Source: Paracoccaceae bacterium | GTDB taxonomy: Bacteria > Pseudomonadota > Alphaproteobacteria > Rhodobacterales > Rhodobacteraceae | DNA length: 64,000 bases | Assembly: GCA_024742575.1 (NCBI GenBank) | Contig: JANSYF010000007.1 | Location: 1 to 64,000 of the forward strand | Direction: 5' to 3' | In this document: one piece after another, positions 54,676 to 64,000 of the stretch | How positions within the stretch are numbered: position 1 is the first letter of the stretch | Layout: the number at the start of each line of letters is the position of its first letter | Position numbers and translations under genes: made by a program | The notes under the pieces: generated by a model | Database searches by the model: none | Told to the model about the DNA's origin: nothing | The model's input: only the letters and a program-made list of their open reading frames with translations

Positions 54676-54852
54676 CCGCACGTCACTTTTTCCAAAGTGC
54701 TGAACCTGAACTTTTCTGGAACCGGATAACGGATAAACAACGGGATACAGCCTCGCAGGAAAACCCCGGCTTGGCACCTGTGCCGCATCACGGTATGAGG
54801 GGCGAAATCAACGCGCGTCCAGCAAGAGGCGCACGTCAAAGGGGGCTTCAGG

Positions 54853-55509
54853 ATGAGCGATACAGACAGCTTTATCGAAGAGGTGACAGAAGAGGTCCGC
54901 CGCGACCGTCTGTTCGGTCTGATGCGCCGCTACGGCTGGATCGCCGTACTGGTGGTTTTGGTGCTGGTCGGGGGCACAGCGTATCGTGAATACTCGCGCG
55001 CCGCAGAAGCCGCCACCGCACAGCGGTTTGGCAATGCGATCCTTGCAGCACTTGAAAATGACGAGGCTTCTGATCGCGTCAGCGCGCTTGACCAAATCGA
55101 AGCGCCCACCGCCGAAGGTGCAGCGATGCTGGACATGCTGATCGCTGCGGAAGAGGCGTTGGACGGCAATGGCAGCGCCGCGTCAGAACGGCTTAACGCA
55201 GCGGCGACCGATGGCGATCTGCCGGAAATCTACCGTCAGATTGCCAGCTTCAAGGCGCTGACCCGCCCCGAAAGCCCGCTTGGAGCGGATGAACGCCGTG
55301 TCGCGTTCGAGGCGATGGCCACACCCGGTGCGCCGTTGCGCCTTTTGGCAGAAGAACAACTGGCGCTGCTCGACATCGAAGCAGGTGACACCGAAGCCGC
55401 ATTGGCACGCCTCAACGCGCTTCTGTCGGATTCGGAACTGACAGCAGGCTTGCGCCGACGCGCGTCTCAGTTGATTGTGGCGCTGGGGGGCGAGATCGAG
55501 GCCTCCTGA
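54853..55509 (+). CDS. YfgM/TPR_21-like ancillary membrane protein
   Basis: 218 residues. A short acidic cytoplasmic start (MSDTDSFIEEVTEEVRRDR) precedes one membrane helix (about 27-45). The periplasmic part consists of Ala-rich helical repeats of the TPR_21 type (AEEALDGNGSAASERL, LLAEEQLALLDIEAGDTEAAL). E. coli YfgM of this architecture binds the Sec translocon and periplasmic chaperones. It precedes a BamB-like gene and der, the order yfgM-bamB-der also known from enterobacteria, which strengthens the call. Confidence 0.85.
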   Translation: MSDTDSFIEEVTEEVRRDRLFGLMRRYGWIAVLVVLVLVGGTAYREYSRAAEAATAQRFGNAILAALENDEASDRVSALDQIEAPTAEGAAMLDMLIAAEEALDGNGSAASERLNAAATDGDLPEIYRQIASFKALTRPESPLGADERRVAFEAMATPGAPLRLLAEEQLALLDIEAGDTEAALARLNALLSDSELTAGLRRRASQLIVALGGEIEAS

Positions 55510-55557
55510 TCGGAGGGCCGTCAGGGTCCGACACGACAAAAAGACGAGGGCAGGGCA

Positions 55558-56886
55558 GTGCAAGCGAAATTCATTTTGGCCAGCGTGATCGCAACCGGTG
55601 TTTTGGCGGGGTGCGGTGATCGCGAGATCATTCTGCCCGGCGAACGTCTGGGGGTGCGCGAAGTCCTGCAAGACGGGCAGGCCGCCGAAACCACCGCGAC
55701 CGAAAACGCGACAGTGGCAGCTAACCTGCCCGCCGCTTCCAATAACGCAAACTGGCCGCAAAGCCATGTCAGCCCGTCCGCCCGAACCACGCATGCGGCC
55801 CTATCGTCGAACCTGACTCCAGTCTGGACCACGTCGATCGGCCAAGGCGACAAACGCCGCGCGCGGATTATCACGGATCCGGTTGTCGCCGATGGCCGTA
55901 TCTTCACAATCGACAGCGCAGGCCGGGTCACGGCCACTTCGACGGCTGGCGAAACTCTGTGGTCGTACAGCTTGGTTCCGTTGCGCGACGACGCATCCGA
56001 GTCGCTTGCTGGTGGTCTGGCTGTGGACAATGGGCGTCTCTACGTCACGTCTGGCTTTGGCACGGTCAGCGCACTTGACGCTTCGACAGGTCGGGAAATC
56101 TGGACCCAACGGGTGCAGGCAACTGCGACCGGAGCGCCAACAGTGTTTGGCGGTCTGGTTTATGTCATCGCGGGGGATAGCACCGCATGGGCCATCGAGA
56201 CCGAAGATGGCCGCGTGCGCTGGCAATCTGATGGTTTGGGCGATGTCGGCAACGTCGCGGGCGCAGCGCCTCCGGCTGTGAACAACACCCACGTGGTGTT
56301 TGCGTTCGGCAGCGGCGCTGTGCAAGGCGCATTCCGTCAGGGTGGTCTAAACCTCTGGAGCGCCGATATCGTGGGCGCACGCCGTGGCTTTGCCATTTCG
56401 CTGGTCGACGACATCACAGGCTACCCGGTAATTGATGGCACTAACGTCTATGCAGGCAACCATTCTGGCCGTGTTGTCGCGCTTAACGTGAATTCCGGCG
56501 AACGGCTCTGGACAGCCCGTCACGGAGCGATGGATCCAGTCTGGCCTGCGGGCAACTCGGTCTATTTCGTCTCTGACCTGAACGAACTTGTGCGGTTGGA
56601 CGCAACGACCGGCGAACAAATCTGGGCGGTTGACCTGCCCGGCTATGAACCTGTGCGTCGCCCGCAGCGCCGCCGTGACGCGGCCTTTGCCAACCACGGC
56701 CCAATCTTGGCTGGCGGACGGTTGATTGTCGCATCGTCCGATGGGTTCCTTCGTTCCTTTGATCCCGCGTCGGGTGAGTTGGTCTCTCAGACCGAGATTC
56801 GAGGCGGTGCCACCACGCGCCCCGTGGTGGCGAATGGAACGCTTTACGTAGTGTCGACCAACGGTGTCCTGCACGCCTATCGCTGA
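55558..56886 (+). CDS. bamB: BamB-like PQQ-fold beta-propeller lipoprotein
   Basis: 442 residues with a GTG start (GAGGGCAGGGCA upstream). A lipoprotein signal ends LAGC with lipidated Cys19. The rest is a seven- or eight-bladed propeller with repeating GRVVALN, SALDASTGREIWTQ and VRLDATTGEQIW blades. BamB helps BamA fold outer-membrane proteins. Although the fold is that of quinoproteins, no PQQ-ligand motif is seen. Its place between yfgM-like and der is the standard context. Confidence 0.87.
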   Translation: MQAKFILASVIATGVLAGCGDREIILPGERLGVREVLQDGQAAETTATENATVAANLPAASNNANWPQSHVSPSARTTHAALSSNLTPVWTTSIGQGDKRRARIITDPVVADGRIFTIDSAGRVTATSTAGETLWSYSLVPLRDDASESLAGGLAVDNGRLYVTSGFGTVSALDASTGREIWTQRVQATATGAPTVFGGLVYVIAGDSTAWAIETEDGRVRWQSDGLGDVGNVAGAAPPAVNNTHVVFAFGSGAVQGAFRQGGLNLWSADIVGARRGFAISLVDDITGYPVIDGTNVYAGNHSGRVVALNVNSGERLWTARHGAMDPVWPAGNSVYFVSDLNELVRLDATTGEQIWAVDLPGYEPVRRPQRRRDAAFANHGPILAGGRLIVASSDGFLRSFDPASGELVSQTEIRGGATTRPVVANGTLYVVSTNGVLHAYR

Positions 56887-56953
56887 CCCCTTCCACAGGC
56901 GCGGGAAATAGGCTAGGCGGGCGGCTTGATCTGAACCGGAGTCTTGTGCGCCC

Positions 56954-58405
56954 ATGTCTTTCACCCTCGCCATCGTCGGTCGACCCAATGTCGGCAAATC
57001 GACCCTGTTCAACCGGCTGGTCGGCAAACGTCTGGCGCTTGTCGACGACCAGCCCGGTGTGACCCGTGATCTGCGCGAAGGTGCGGCCCGTCTGGGCGAC
57101 CTGCGCTTTACCGTGATTGACACTGCCGGTCTGGAAGAGGCGACAGACGAAAGCCTGCCGGGCCGGATGCGCAAACTGACCGAACGCGCGGTCGACATGG
57201 CCGACATCTGCCTGTTCCTGATCGACGCCCGCGTCGGTGTGACCCCCGCAGACGAGGTGCTGGCCGAAATCCTACGCAAACGCGCGGCGCATGTGATCCT
57301 TGGGGCCAATAAGGCCGAAGGCAACGCCGCCGAAGCAGGTGTGCTGGAAGCCTACGCTCTGGGTCTGGGTGAACCACTACGCATCTCAGCCGAACACGGC
57401 GAAGGCATGCCGGACCTTTATACGATGTTACAACCGCTGGCCGATAAGTTCGAAGAACGGGCCGAGGCGGATGCACCAGAAACCGAAGTCGATGTTGGTG
57501 AAGACGATCCCGACGCACCTCGTGCCATCACCGCGTCAAAACCACTTCAGATCGCGGTTGTGGGCCGTCCAAACGCGGGCAAGTCGACGCTGATCAACAA
57601 GATCCTTGGCGAAGATCGCCTGCTCACCGGTCCCGAGGCGGGAATCACCCGTGACGCCATTTCCGTACAAACGGAATGGGACGGCACGCATATGCGCATC
57701 TTTGACACGGCGGGCATGCGCAAAAAGGCCAAGGTGCAAGAAAAGCTGGAAAAGCTGTCCGTGTCTGATGGCCTGCGTGCGGTCAAATTCGCCGAAGTTG
57801 TGGTCGTCCTTCTAGACGCGGCCATCCCGTTTGAATCGCAGGATCTGCGCATCGCGGATCTGGCCGAACGCGAAGGCCGCGCTGTCGTTATTGCCGTCAA
57901 TAAATGGGACACGGAAGACGACAAACAGGACAAGCTCAAGATGCTGAAAGAGGAGTTCGAACGCCTCCTCCCGCAGCTTCGTGGCGCACCGCTTGTTACA
58001 GTATCCGCCAAAACCGGACGCGGCCTCGACCGCCTGCAAGCCGCCATCGTCAAAGCACACACCGTTTGGAACCGTCGCGTGACCACCGCGCAGTTGAACC
58101 GTTGGCTGGCAGGTATGCTCGAACAACACCCGCCGCCCGCACCGCAAGGCAAACGCATCAAGCTGCGCTACATGACACAGGCCAAAACCCGCCCGCCGGG
58201 TTTCGTGGTCATGTGCTCGCACCCCGACAAGATGCCCGAAAGCTACAAGCGCTACCTCGTCAACGGGTTGCGCGAAGACTTCGACATGCCGGGAACCCCC
58301 ATCCGCCTGACTCTGCGCGGGCAGGGCGACAAGAACCCCTACAAAGGTCGACGCGAAAAGAACGCCGGGGCATTGAAGAAGCATCTGGGTAAGGGGCGAG
58401 GGTAG
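56954..58405 (+). CDS. der: GTPase Der (EngA)
   Basis: Tandem-GTPase that matures the 50S ribosomal subunit. 483 residues: first P-loop GRPNVGKST at 9-17, second GRPNAGKST at 204-212, each with DTAG switch II and a KxD-type motif (NKWD in the second; the first has NKAE, as is usual for Der). An acidic linker ([10 protein letters not shown]) separates the domains, and a KH-like C-terminal domain follows. Complete and typical. Confidence 0.95.
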   Translation: MSFTLAIVGRPNVGKSTLFNRLVGKRLALVDDQPGVTRDLREGAARLGDLRFTVIDTAGLEEATDESLPGRMRKLTERAVDMADICLFLIDARVGVTPADEVLAEILRKRAAHVILGANKAEGNAAEAGVLEAYALGLGEPLRISAEHGEGMPDLYTMLQPLADKFEERAEADAPETEVDVGEDDPDAPRAITASKPLQIAVVGRPNAGKSTLINKILGEDRLLTGPEAGITRDAISVQTEWDGTHMRIFDTAGMRKKAKVQEKLEKLSVSDGLRAVKFAEVVVVLLDAAIPFESQDLRIADLAEREGRAVVIAVNKWDTEDDKQDKLKMLKEEFERLLPQLRGAPLVTVSAKTGRGLDRLQAAIVKAHTVWNRRVTTAQLNRWLAGMLEQHPPPAPQGKRIKLRYMTQAKTRPPGFVVMCSHPDKMPESYKRYLVNGLREDFDMPGTPIRLTLRGQGDKNPYKGRREKNAGALKKHLGKGRG

Positions 58406-58460
58406 CGAGCGGAAGGTCGGGTGTGCGGGACAAAACGGCCTTTCAAATCGCTCGTCGAAG

Positions 58461-58488
58461 TGTCCGCTTTTGAAAAGAGGACATTTTT
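58461..58488 (+). terminator. Terminator after der
   Basis: TGTCC/GGACA arms enclose a second short stem CTTT/AAAG and are followed by TTTTT. It isolates the following accessory genes. Confidence 0.6.
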
Positions 58489-58530
58489 AGTGTAGTGGGA
58501 TGATAACCTAGTTATGAAAGGCCGCCGGAC

Positions 58531-58767
58531 ATGACTGTACCAAGACTAAAACGGATAAAAGTTTCCTCAGAACAAGGTCTCGGCAATTGGCTCGCCAAAA
58601 ACTCTGAAAAGGGCGAAGTTTTGCTCGTGACTTGCGGCAAGAAATCGCCAGACAAATTCATCAGTAGTGAACAGGTGCGTCTTATCTTGAGTGAACACGG
58701 CTGGTCGGCTGGTTCTAGCTACACACTAAAGGGAAACTTGGTCGGTCATGTCGCCAAACACGCCTGA
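58531..58767 (+). CDS. Hypothetical small protein, 78 residues
   Basis: No family recognised. The product is basic (MTVPRLKRIKVSSEQG) with one Cys (LLVTCGKKS) and no membrane helix or signal peptide. It resembles a compact alpha/beta domain (KGEVLLVTC strand, SSEQVRLILSEHGW helix). Its end overlaps the next gene by 20 nt, so the two are probably co-expressed. Base composition is visibly more A+T-rich than flanking der, hinting at a later acquisition. Confidence 0.6.
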   Translation: MTVPRLKRIKVSSEQGLGNWLAKNSEKGEVLLVTCGKKSPDKFISSEQVRLILSEHGWSAGSSYTLKGNLVGHVAKHA

Positions 58768-59131
58768 TAGTATCGAATGCTCGGCAGTGTATCCAACGTT
58801 GGCAGTTCGTAGTGTTGCCGACGCCTGCAACTGGTACGTTGAAAAACTGGGTTTTACTGTCAGGTTTTTGTGGGGAGAGCCTCCAACTCATGGAGCATTA
58901 TTGCTCGGCGAAGCCTGCGTGCATTTTTGGCAGGGGATTCCGCAACTTGGTGAAAACTGGATGTATTTTGACATCAACAACTTGGATGGAATGTACGAAC
59001 GCGCCAAGGGCAACGGTGTGACCATTTCGAAGGCCCCTGAGAATTACCCTTGGGGGATGCGAGAGTTCAACGCCGTTGATCTCAATGGGTACAATATTCG
59101 ATTTGGCCAACATCTTGGATCGCAGTCGTAA
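58748..59131 (+). CDS. VOC-superfamily (glyoxalase/bleomycin-resistance-like) protein
   Basis: 127 residues. The two beta-alpha-beta-beta-beta modules of the vicinal-oxygen-chelate fold are visible: VYPTLAVRSVADACNWYVEKLGF and later DLNGYNIRFGQ. Members are metal-dependent enzymes or drug-sequestering binders; substrate cannot be told here. It overlaps the preceding hypothetical by 20 nt and shares its A+T-rich composition. Confidence 0.82.
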   Translation: MSPNTPDSIECSAVYPTLAVRSVADACNWYVEKLGFTVRFLWGEPPTHGALLLGEACVHFWQGIPQLGENWMYFDINNLDGMYERAKGNGVTISKAPENYPWGMREFNAVDLNGYNIRFGQHLGSQS

Positions 59132-59227
59132 CCCAAGACCCGACCAAAAGCAGTCGTTCATACAGTATGCAGCATTTGTGCCTTTGGGCTCAAAACGGAC
59201 ATTCGCCGCGCAACCCCCAACAAAAAA

Positions 59228-59257
59228 CGGCGCACCCGAAGGTGCGCCGCTCTTTTT
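59228..59257. terminator. Bidirectional terminator
   Basis: CGGCGCACC/GGTGCGCCG with a CGAA loop, flanked by T-rich sequence on both strands. It ends both the VOC gene (plus) and the quinoprotein dehydrogenase gene (minus). Confidence 0.88.
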
Positions 59258-59273
59258 TACCGCTTGGTAAAAA

Positions 59274-61043
59274 TCAGTTCGCTGCGGCCAGCTCTTTCGG
59301 CAGGCGGAACGTCCAGAGCGTGCCACCCTGGTTGAGGTAGTTGACCTTCTTGGCCACTTCACCACCCCAGAGCGGAACCGCGCCACCCCAGCCAGAGATG
59401 ACCGAGACATACTGCTCGCCATTCTGTTCCCAGGTGATCGGCTGACCCACGATGCCCGATCCGGTCTGGAACGACCACAGCTCTTCACCGGTTTCGTCAT
59501 CCAGCGCCATGAACTTGCCTTCGGGTGTACCAAAGAACACGAGGCCACCAGCCGTGGTCATCACACCACCCCAAAGTGGCGCGTCGTTCTTGTATTCCCA
59601 AACCCATTCGCCGGTGTCTGGGTCAATCGCTTTCAAAGAACCGATATGGTCTTCGTAGTTCGGCTTGATGGTAAAGCCGGACCCCAGATAAGCTGCACCC
59701 TTTTTGTAGGTGATCGGCTCGTTCCAGATATCCATGCCCCATTCGTTGGACGGCACATAGAAGTTGCCAGTGCGCTGCGAGAACGCCATCGGCATCCAGT
59801 TCTTGCCACCAAGGAAGCCGGGGGACGAGAAGACGACGTCGCCCTTCTTGCCATCGGCTGAGGCAGTCGGATCACCCGGACGGTTGTCTTCGATAAAGAC
59901 CGGACGACCATCGTCACCAATGTCTGATGCCCAAGAGATGTCCTTGACGAACGGGTGTGCGTCAACAAATGCACCATCTTCACGGTTCAGAACGTAGAAA
60001 AACCCATTTCGGTCAGCGGTTGCATAGCGCATGTTGCCGTCGCGGTCGTTATAGGCCACGACTTCGTTCACACCATCATAGTCCCAGCCTTCGCGCGGCG
60101 TGGTCTGGTAGTGCCACTTGATCTCGCCAGTCGCGGGATCGATGCCGATGCGGCTGGCGGCATAGAGGTTATCGCCCGTGTTGCCATCTGTCGGCTCACC
60201 CGCACCACGCAGGTGGCTGTTCCACGGCGCCGGGTTGCCCGTGCCAAAGACCAGCGTGTCCGTGTCGCTATCATACGAACCGCCCAGCCATGTGGCACCG
60301 CCACCGGTCTTCCACATGTCGCCCGGCCAAGTCGCGTTCAGCGTGCCGGTCATGGTGCTTTCCTCGCCATTGAGCATGCCCATATGGCCTTCGATCACAG
60401 GACGGTTCCAAACCAGTTCACCTGTGTCGATATTGCGGGCCTGAACGGAACCGACAATGCCGAATTCACCGCCCGAGTTGCCAGTGATGACCAGATCACC
60501 AACGACCAGAGGCGCGGCTGTATAGGAATAGCCTGCCTTGTAATCGTCGATCTTGTCGCGCCAAACGACGTCACCGGTCTTGGCATCAAGCGCCACGATC
60601 CGGGCATCCAGCGTGCCAAAGATCACCTTGTCACCGGCCAATGCTGCACCACGGTTGATCACGTCACAGCAGGGCAGGATGCCTTCAGGCAGACGTGCGT
60701 CGTACTGCCAAAGCTCTTCACCGGTGTTCACATCGACCGCGTAGAGACGCGAGTAGGAACCGGTGATATACATGATGCCATCATAAACCAGCGGCTGCGT
60801 CTCCTGACCGCGCTGCTTTTCGCCACCAAGGCTGAAAGCCCAAGCCGGAACGAGGTTCTTGATGTTTTCCTTGTTCAACGTCTCCAGCGGTGAATAGCGC
60901 TGCAAATGCCGCCCCATCCCGTTGGTGACGACCTGATTGGTCATCGTCTGGTCATTGGCCAGCATGTCTTCTGTCACACCTTGTGCTACTGCGCCTGACG
61001 CGGCGAGTATGCTGACTGTGACGGCGGCAACAAATCTGTTCAT
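59274..61043 (-). CDS. PQQ-dependent alcohol dehydrogenase, lanthanide-type
   Basis: Oxidises primary alcohols in the periplasm using PQQ. 589 residues from ATG 61043 (GGAGGAATACGG upstream); the longer frame adds no signal. The signal peptide ends SGAVAQ (residue 21). Eight W-motif blades are present. The adjacent Cys pair Cys125-Cys126 (LPCCDV), metal ligands Glu193 and Asn270, catalytic Asp321 and an additional Asp323 (GWDYDGVN) are all visible. The DxD pair marks lanthanide-using XoxF/ExaF/PedH enzymes; calcium MxaF has Ala there. Methanol or ethanol as the main substrate is undecided. Confidence 0.9.
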   Translation of the reverse strand: MNRFVAAVTVSILAASGAVAQGVTEDMLANDQTMTNQVVTNGMGRHLQRYSPLETLNKENIKNLVPAWAFSLGGEKQRGQETQPLVYDGIMYITGSYSRLYAVDVNTGEELWQYDARLPEGILPCCDVINRGAALAGDKVIFGTLDARIVALDAKTGDVVWRDKIDDYKAGYSYTAAPLVVGDLVITGNSGGEFGIVGSVQARNIDTGELVWNRPVIEGHMGMLNGEESTMTGTLNATWPGDMWKTGGGATWLGGSYDSDTDTLVFGTGNPAPWNSHLRGAGEPTDGNTGDNLYAASRIGIDPATGEIKWHYQTTPREGWDYDGVNEVVAYNDRDGNMRYATADRNGFFYVLNREDGAFVDAHPFVKDISWASDIGDDGRPVFIEDNRPGDPTASADGKKGDVVFSSPGFLGGKNWMPMAFSQRTGNFYVPSNEWGMDIWNEPITYKKGAAYLGSGFTIKPNYEDHIGSLKAIDPDTGEWVWEYKNDAPLWGGVMTTAGGLVFFGTPEGKFMALDDETGEELWSFQTGSGIVGQPITWEQNGEQYVSVISGWGGAVPLWGGEVAKKVNYLNQGGTLWTFRLPKELAAAN

Positions 61044-61234
61044 CCGTATTCCTCCCATGAACTTCAGTTGCGGATATCCAGATGCACGGGGGGCGCATAT
61101 GGATGGCTGAGGGGCAGTATAGGGATTACGAAACCGTGTTGTACGCGACTTGGGTCGTAAGACCATTGGGAGGTTGACAGACCACTAAGGCCTGACATCA
61201 CGGTGGGGGAATCAATGACTGGAAGGGTATCGAA

Positions 61235-61780
61235 ATGCGTTGGCCAATCCTTGCCTTGGGAAGTGTGTTGGCGATCTGCCCGACATTGGCTCTCTCCGCG
61301 AACATTGCCGATGGGGCGCGGTCAGTTTACCTTGAAGATCAAGCCGGAAATCGGGTTGATATTGCTGAAATTTCCGTCAGCAACGGGGTGTATGAAATTG
61401 AAATGAAAGGGGAAAAATTTTCAGATCACTTTCTTTCCATGCGCCCGTTCAAATGCATCGATGGCGCTGAAAAAACGTGGTGCCACGTTCCGTATCCGTA
61501 CGCTATCGCTCGTGACATTTCTGATGAACTGACAGACCTGGAATATGACCTTTTGTTTCTGTGGAAAGACAAAGGCGAATACGGCATCGATCTGTGGAAT
61601 GGGGTCTACTACCAACTTGAACTGTCAGACGATGGTCGTATACGCGGCCACTTGCACGAGATGGACATGAACATTCTGTCTGCACCGCCCGACGCCGGGA
61701 ACATGCGCCCGATCCGGGATATTGATCTCGAACCGGGCGAAGCGGACAGCCATTGGCTGCCCGTTGTGGTGATTGAATAG
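61235..61780 (+). CDS. Exported hypothetical protein beside the quinoprotein dehydrogenase
   Basis: 181 residues, not recognised. A signal peptide ends at LALSA (about residue 22). The mature protein has two Cys (FKCIDGAEKTWCHVPYP) that may form a disulfide, and many acidic and aromatic residues. It lies between the dehydrogenase (divergent) and the cytochrome (convergent, 6 nt from its stop). A periplasmic accessory for the dehydrogenase, electron transfer or metal handling is possible (context only). Confidence 0.75.
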   Translation: MRWPILALGSVLAICPTLALSANIADGARSVYLEDQAGNRVDIAEISVSNGVYEIEMKGEKFSDHFLSMRPFKCIDGAEKTWCHVPYPYAIARDISDELTDLEYDLLFLWKDKGEYGIDLWNGVYYQLELSDDGRIRGHLHEMDMNILSAPPDAGNMRPIRDIDLEPGEADSHWLPVVVIE

Positions 61781-61786
61781 TTTAGA

Positions 61787-62197
61787 TCACTCCGAAATCG
61801 CCGAATTGTCCTGTGTCGTGATCGACACCAGGTACGACAGGATGAAATCCTGCACCGTCCGATCCTCGATCCCGACATGGCGCATCTTTGTGCCGGGCAT
61901 AAACCCGTCATTGTCTTCCATCCATGCGCGAAGTGCTGCTGTGGTCCAGACGATGCCCGACGCCTCCAATGCAATGGAGTAGTCGTAATCTTCATAGGTC
62001 CCGGCACCGCGCCCGACAATGTTCTCCAAGGGTGGGCCATATGACGAATCCGTCGGTTCAACCGCGTGGCAGCGGCGGCATTCAGCCTCGAACAGCGTCT
62101 TGCCCGCGTCGATCTTCACCTGCTCAAAGGTGGTTTCACTGGCAAAGGCGGGCAGGGCGCAAAAACTGGCGGCTGCAATCATTGCAAAACGTGTCAT
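61787..62197 (-). CDS. Small c-type cytochrome, candidate electron acceptor for the dehydrogenase (XoxG-like)
   Basis: 136 residues from ATG 62197 (AAGGAGA upstream). The signal peptide ends PAFAS (about residue 20). The haem motif CRRCH is at 40-44 and a distal Met lies in GFMPGTKM. Length and motif fit class I cytochromes such as XoxG/cytochrome cL that take electrons from quinoprotein alcohol dehydrogenases. Adjacency to one supports this role. Confidence 0.85.
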   Translation of the reverse strand: MTRFAMIAAASFCALPAFASETTFEQVKIDAGKTLFEAECRRCHAVEPTDSSYGPPLENIVGRGAGTYEDYDYSIALEASGIVWTTAALRAWMEDNDGFMPGTKMRHVGIEDRTVQDFILSYLVSITTQDNSAISE

Positions 62198-62355
62198 GGG
62201 GTGGTCTCCTTGCAAAAGATGCCCCAACGTAAGAACGCCTCAAACCCGCTAATATGATCCACATCAAGAGATACGACCTTGGCCCACATCCTTTGGTCGT
62301 ATTTTCGCAAGAAAAGCGGCTGTTACTGTGTCGGCAATCATTCTGGGAGGACATG

Positions 62356-63330
62356 ATGAGCTTTTTCTCCACCATCCGCGCGACCTCTGCCGCGCTTGTT
62401 CTTTGCGCCACCAGCGCAATTGCCGAAACCCCTGTTCTGCGGGCCGCTGTTCTTGAATACGGTACTGTGAACTGGGAACTAGACAGCATCAAACACAACG
62501 GTTTCGACACCGCCAACGGGTTCGAACTTCAGGTTCAGGGTGTGGCTGGCGGCTCTGCCGCACAGGTTGCGTTTCAGGGCGGCGAAGCGGACGTGATTGT
62601 ATCCGACTGGCTTTGGGTCGCGCGTCAGCGGGCCGAGGGCAAGGATTTTGTCTTTATTCCGTATTCCAAGGCAGTTGGTGCTTTGCTGGTACCCAAAGGC
62701 AGCACAGCCAAATCGCTGGCGGACCTCAAGGGTGGCAAGATCGGCATCGCCGGTGGTCCGCTCGACAAAAGCTGGCTGATCCTGCGCGCCTATGCGGAAA
62801 AAATGCATGGCATGGATCTGGTGTCCGAGACAGAACAAGTTTTTGGTGCTCCACCGCTGATCTTCAAGACGGGCTTGCAGGGCGAACTCGATGGCGCAAT
62901 CAACTTCTGGCACTTCCTTGCCAAGATGGAGGCAGGCGGCATGACCCCGCTGATCACCGTCGATGAGGCCGCGCGCGAACTGGGTCTTGATCCTGAAACG
63001 CCGCTGTTGGGCTATGTGATGCGCGGAGAGATGCTGCGCGACAACCCCGAACTGGTTCAAGGTATGGCGGCTGCCAGCCGCGCAACCAAAGATCTGTTGG
63101 CCAACTCCGACGCTGAATGGGACCGTCTGCGCCCGCGCATGAATGCCAAGACCGATGCACAATTCGCAGCGCTTAAGGCCGGCTTCATCGCAGGTATCCC
63201 AGCGGATCAAGCCGTCGATGAAGAGGCAGCGGCACGGATGCTGGCCCTTATGGCCGAACTTGGTGGCGAAAAGCTGATCGGCGCAGCAACGACGCTGCCC
63301 GAAGGTGTGTTTGTTCAACCCGGAAGCTAA
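62356..63330 (+). CDS. ABC transporter substrate-binding protein, SsuA/THI5-like
   Basis: 324 residues from ATG 62356 (GGGAGG 5 nt upstream). The signal peptide ends TSAIA (residue 23). The mature part is a periplasmic-binding-protein type II fold with the AVGALLVPKGST, KSLADLKGGKIGIAG and DGAINFWHFLAKM motifs of the sulfonate/nitrate/thiamine-precursor group. Next to a quinoprotein dehydrogenase it could bring in an alcohol-related compound, a cofactor or a metal chelate, but nothing decides which. Confidence 0.85.
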   Translation: MSFFSTIRATSAALVLCATSAIAETPVLRAAVLEYGTVNWELDSIKHNGFDTANGFELQVQGVAGGSAAQVAFQGGEADVIVSDWLWVARQRAEGKDFVFIPYSKAVGALLVPKGSTAKSLADLKGGKIGIAGGPLDKSWLILRAYAEKMHGMDLVSETEQVFGAPPLIFKTGLQGELDGAINFWHFLAKMEAGGMTPLITVDEAARELGLDPETPLLGYVMRGEMLRDNPELVQGMAAASRATKDLLANSDAEWDRLRPRMNAKTDAQFAALKAGFIAGIPADQAVDEEAAARMLALMAELGGEKLIGAATTLPEGVFVQPGS

Positions 63331-63332
63331 AC

Positions 63333-64000
63333 TTGACCGCAGCAGCAAACCTCAAACTGGTGAGCGATCGCAACACCCCAAAACCGGCGGACACCCCTCC
63401 GCCGGTCTTGTCTGTCACCCTCGACGGCATGCGCTTTGGTGACAAATCAGTGCTCGGCGGTATCGACCTGCGGCTGGCCCCGCGCGAAACCGTGGCGATC
63501 ACAGGCCCCTCCGGTGTGGGCAAGACGACGCTGATGCGCATCATCGCCGGGCTTGAACACCGCTACGACGGCCATGTCCGCCGCCCCGACAAACTGGCGA
63601 TGGTGTTCCAGGAACCCACCCTGATGCGCTGGCGCAGCGTCGCCGACAATCTGCGGATCACGTTGGGCCTGACGCCCGCGCGCATCGATATCGCACTGGA
63701 AGAGGTCGGCCTCGCCGGTCGCGGCACTGCCTTTCCCGATCAACTCTCCCTCGGCCAGCAACGCCGCCTGTCGCTGGCCCGCGCGTTCGCCGGGAAACCC
63801 GATGTGCTGCTGATGGACGAACCCTTCGTTAGCCTTGACGCGGACCTCTCGGACGAGATGATGACCCTCTTCGAACGCCTCCGCGACAGCCACCCTGTGG
63901 CCACGCTGCTGGTCACCCACGCGATCCCGGAGGCCGAACGCCTCGCCACGCGCATCCTCGAATTGTCAGGTAGTCCTGCGGAATTGCATACGCGTCGCCG
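63333..64000 (+). CDS. ABC transporter ATP-binding protein (partial at window end)
   Basis: Begins 2 nt after the binding-protein stop with a TTG (63333); GTG 63360 is an alternative. The frame stays open to the edge. Walker A GPSGVGKTT, signature LSLGQQRR (LSGGQ with one change) and Walker B VLLMDEPFVSLD match the nitrate/sulfonate/taurine importer ATPases. With the upstream binding protein it makes an importer whose permease should follow beyond the window. About 222 residues are visible. Confidence 0.88.
   Translation, partial: MTAAANLKLVSDRNTPKPADTPPPVLSVTLDGMRFGDKSVLGGIDLRLAPRETVAITGPSGVGKTTLMRIIAGLEHRYDGHVRRPDKLAMVFQEPTLMRWRSVADNLRITLGLTPARIDIALEEVGLAGRGTAFPDQLSLGQQRRLSLARAFAGKPDVLLMDEPFVSLDADLSDEMMTLFERLRDSHPVATLLVTHAIPEAERLATRILELSGSPAELHTRR

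Noticed and set aside
55558-56886. BamB-like protein as a second PQQ dehydrogenase
   Set aside because: It is a lipoprotein with no metal or PQQ ligands and no catalytic Asp pair, and its neighbours are the bamB-der context.

Overview
The window reads as a chromosomal segment of a marine alphaproteobacterium of the Rhodobacterales (Roseobacter group). The evidence is overall composition, gene repertoire and gene order: a pyrH-frr-uppS-cdsA-dxr-rseP-bamA-skp-fabZ-lpxA-lpxI-lpxB block that uses LpxI, an IalB-family protein, fused FAD/GcvT demethylating dehydrogenases, a lanthanide-type quinoprotein alcohol dehydrogenase, and an exosortase E with its small VPEID-CTERM partner. No rRNA, tRNA or CRISPR array was seen.

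Layout. 1-0.5 kb: the tail of an IS5-type transposase running into a hypothetical gene. 0.6-4 kb (minus): cytochrome c, VWA/DUF2201 protein, MoxR ATPase and a membrane protein. 4.1-8.7 kb (plus): an AttEFGH-like ABC exporter with a lipocalin-like partner, then a PNPOx-fold protein. 8.8 kb: a probable small RNA. 9-15.4 kb: a MobA-like nucleotidyltransferase and two divergent dimethylglycine/sarcosine dehydrogenase-like enzymes with an HpcH aldolase between them. 15.5-23 kb: CorC-like protein, XerD, a secreted hypothetical, a 49-residue membrane protein, aroK-aroB, ssb, a lytic transglycosylase and a Flp-like pilin. 23-29.5 kb (minus): a peptide-type ABC importer with a Tat-exported binding protein and one polypeptide carrying both ATPases. 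29.7-43.5 kb: miaA, then the envelope/isoprenoid/lipid A block, ending against ialB.

43.5-54.8 kb: two tandem small-RNA candidates, a HerA-like ATPase (DUF853), an Atm1-type ABC transporter, exosortase E fused to a CPBP protease, its convergent 52-residue VPEID-CTERM substrate, and an unusual RND efflux pair whose promoter is flanked by two near-identical operator-like sites. 54.9-58.4 kb: YfgM-like, BamB-like and Der, which fit outer-membrane protein assembly and ribosome assembly. 58.5-59.1 kb: two small accessory genes in a more A+T-rich stretch. 59.3-64 kb: a quinoprotein alcohol dehydrogenase with the extra lanthanide-binding aspartate, a small exported protein, a c-type cytochrome, and the start of an ABC importer that leaves the window.

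The most interesting system is exosortase E with its tiny substrate. The enzyme has both the exosortase Cys/Arg/His set and a CPBP protease Glu-Glu/His/His set. The only candidate substrate is a 52-residue peptide with no signal sequence, whose presumed exported part is only about 20 residues. The family pairing is already catalogued, but as far as I know its biological role is not. Secondary leads are the sRNA candidates, a MerR-like promoter before the peptide-binding protein, the doubled operator at the RND promoter, and the lanthanide-type dehydrogenase with an adjacent importer.
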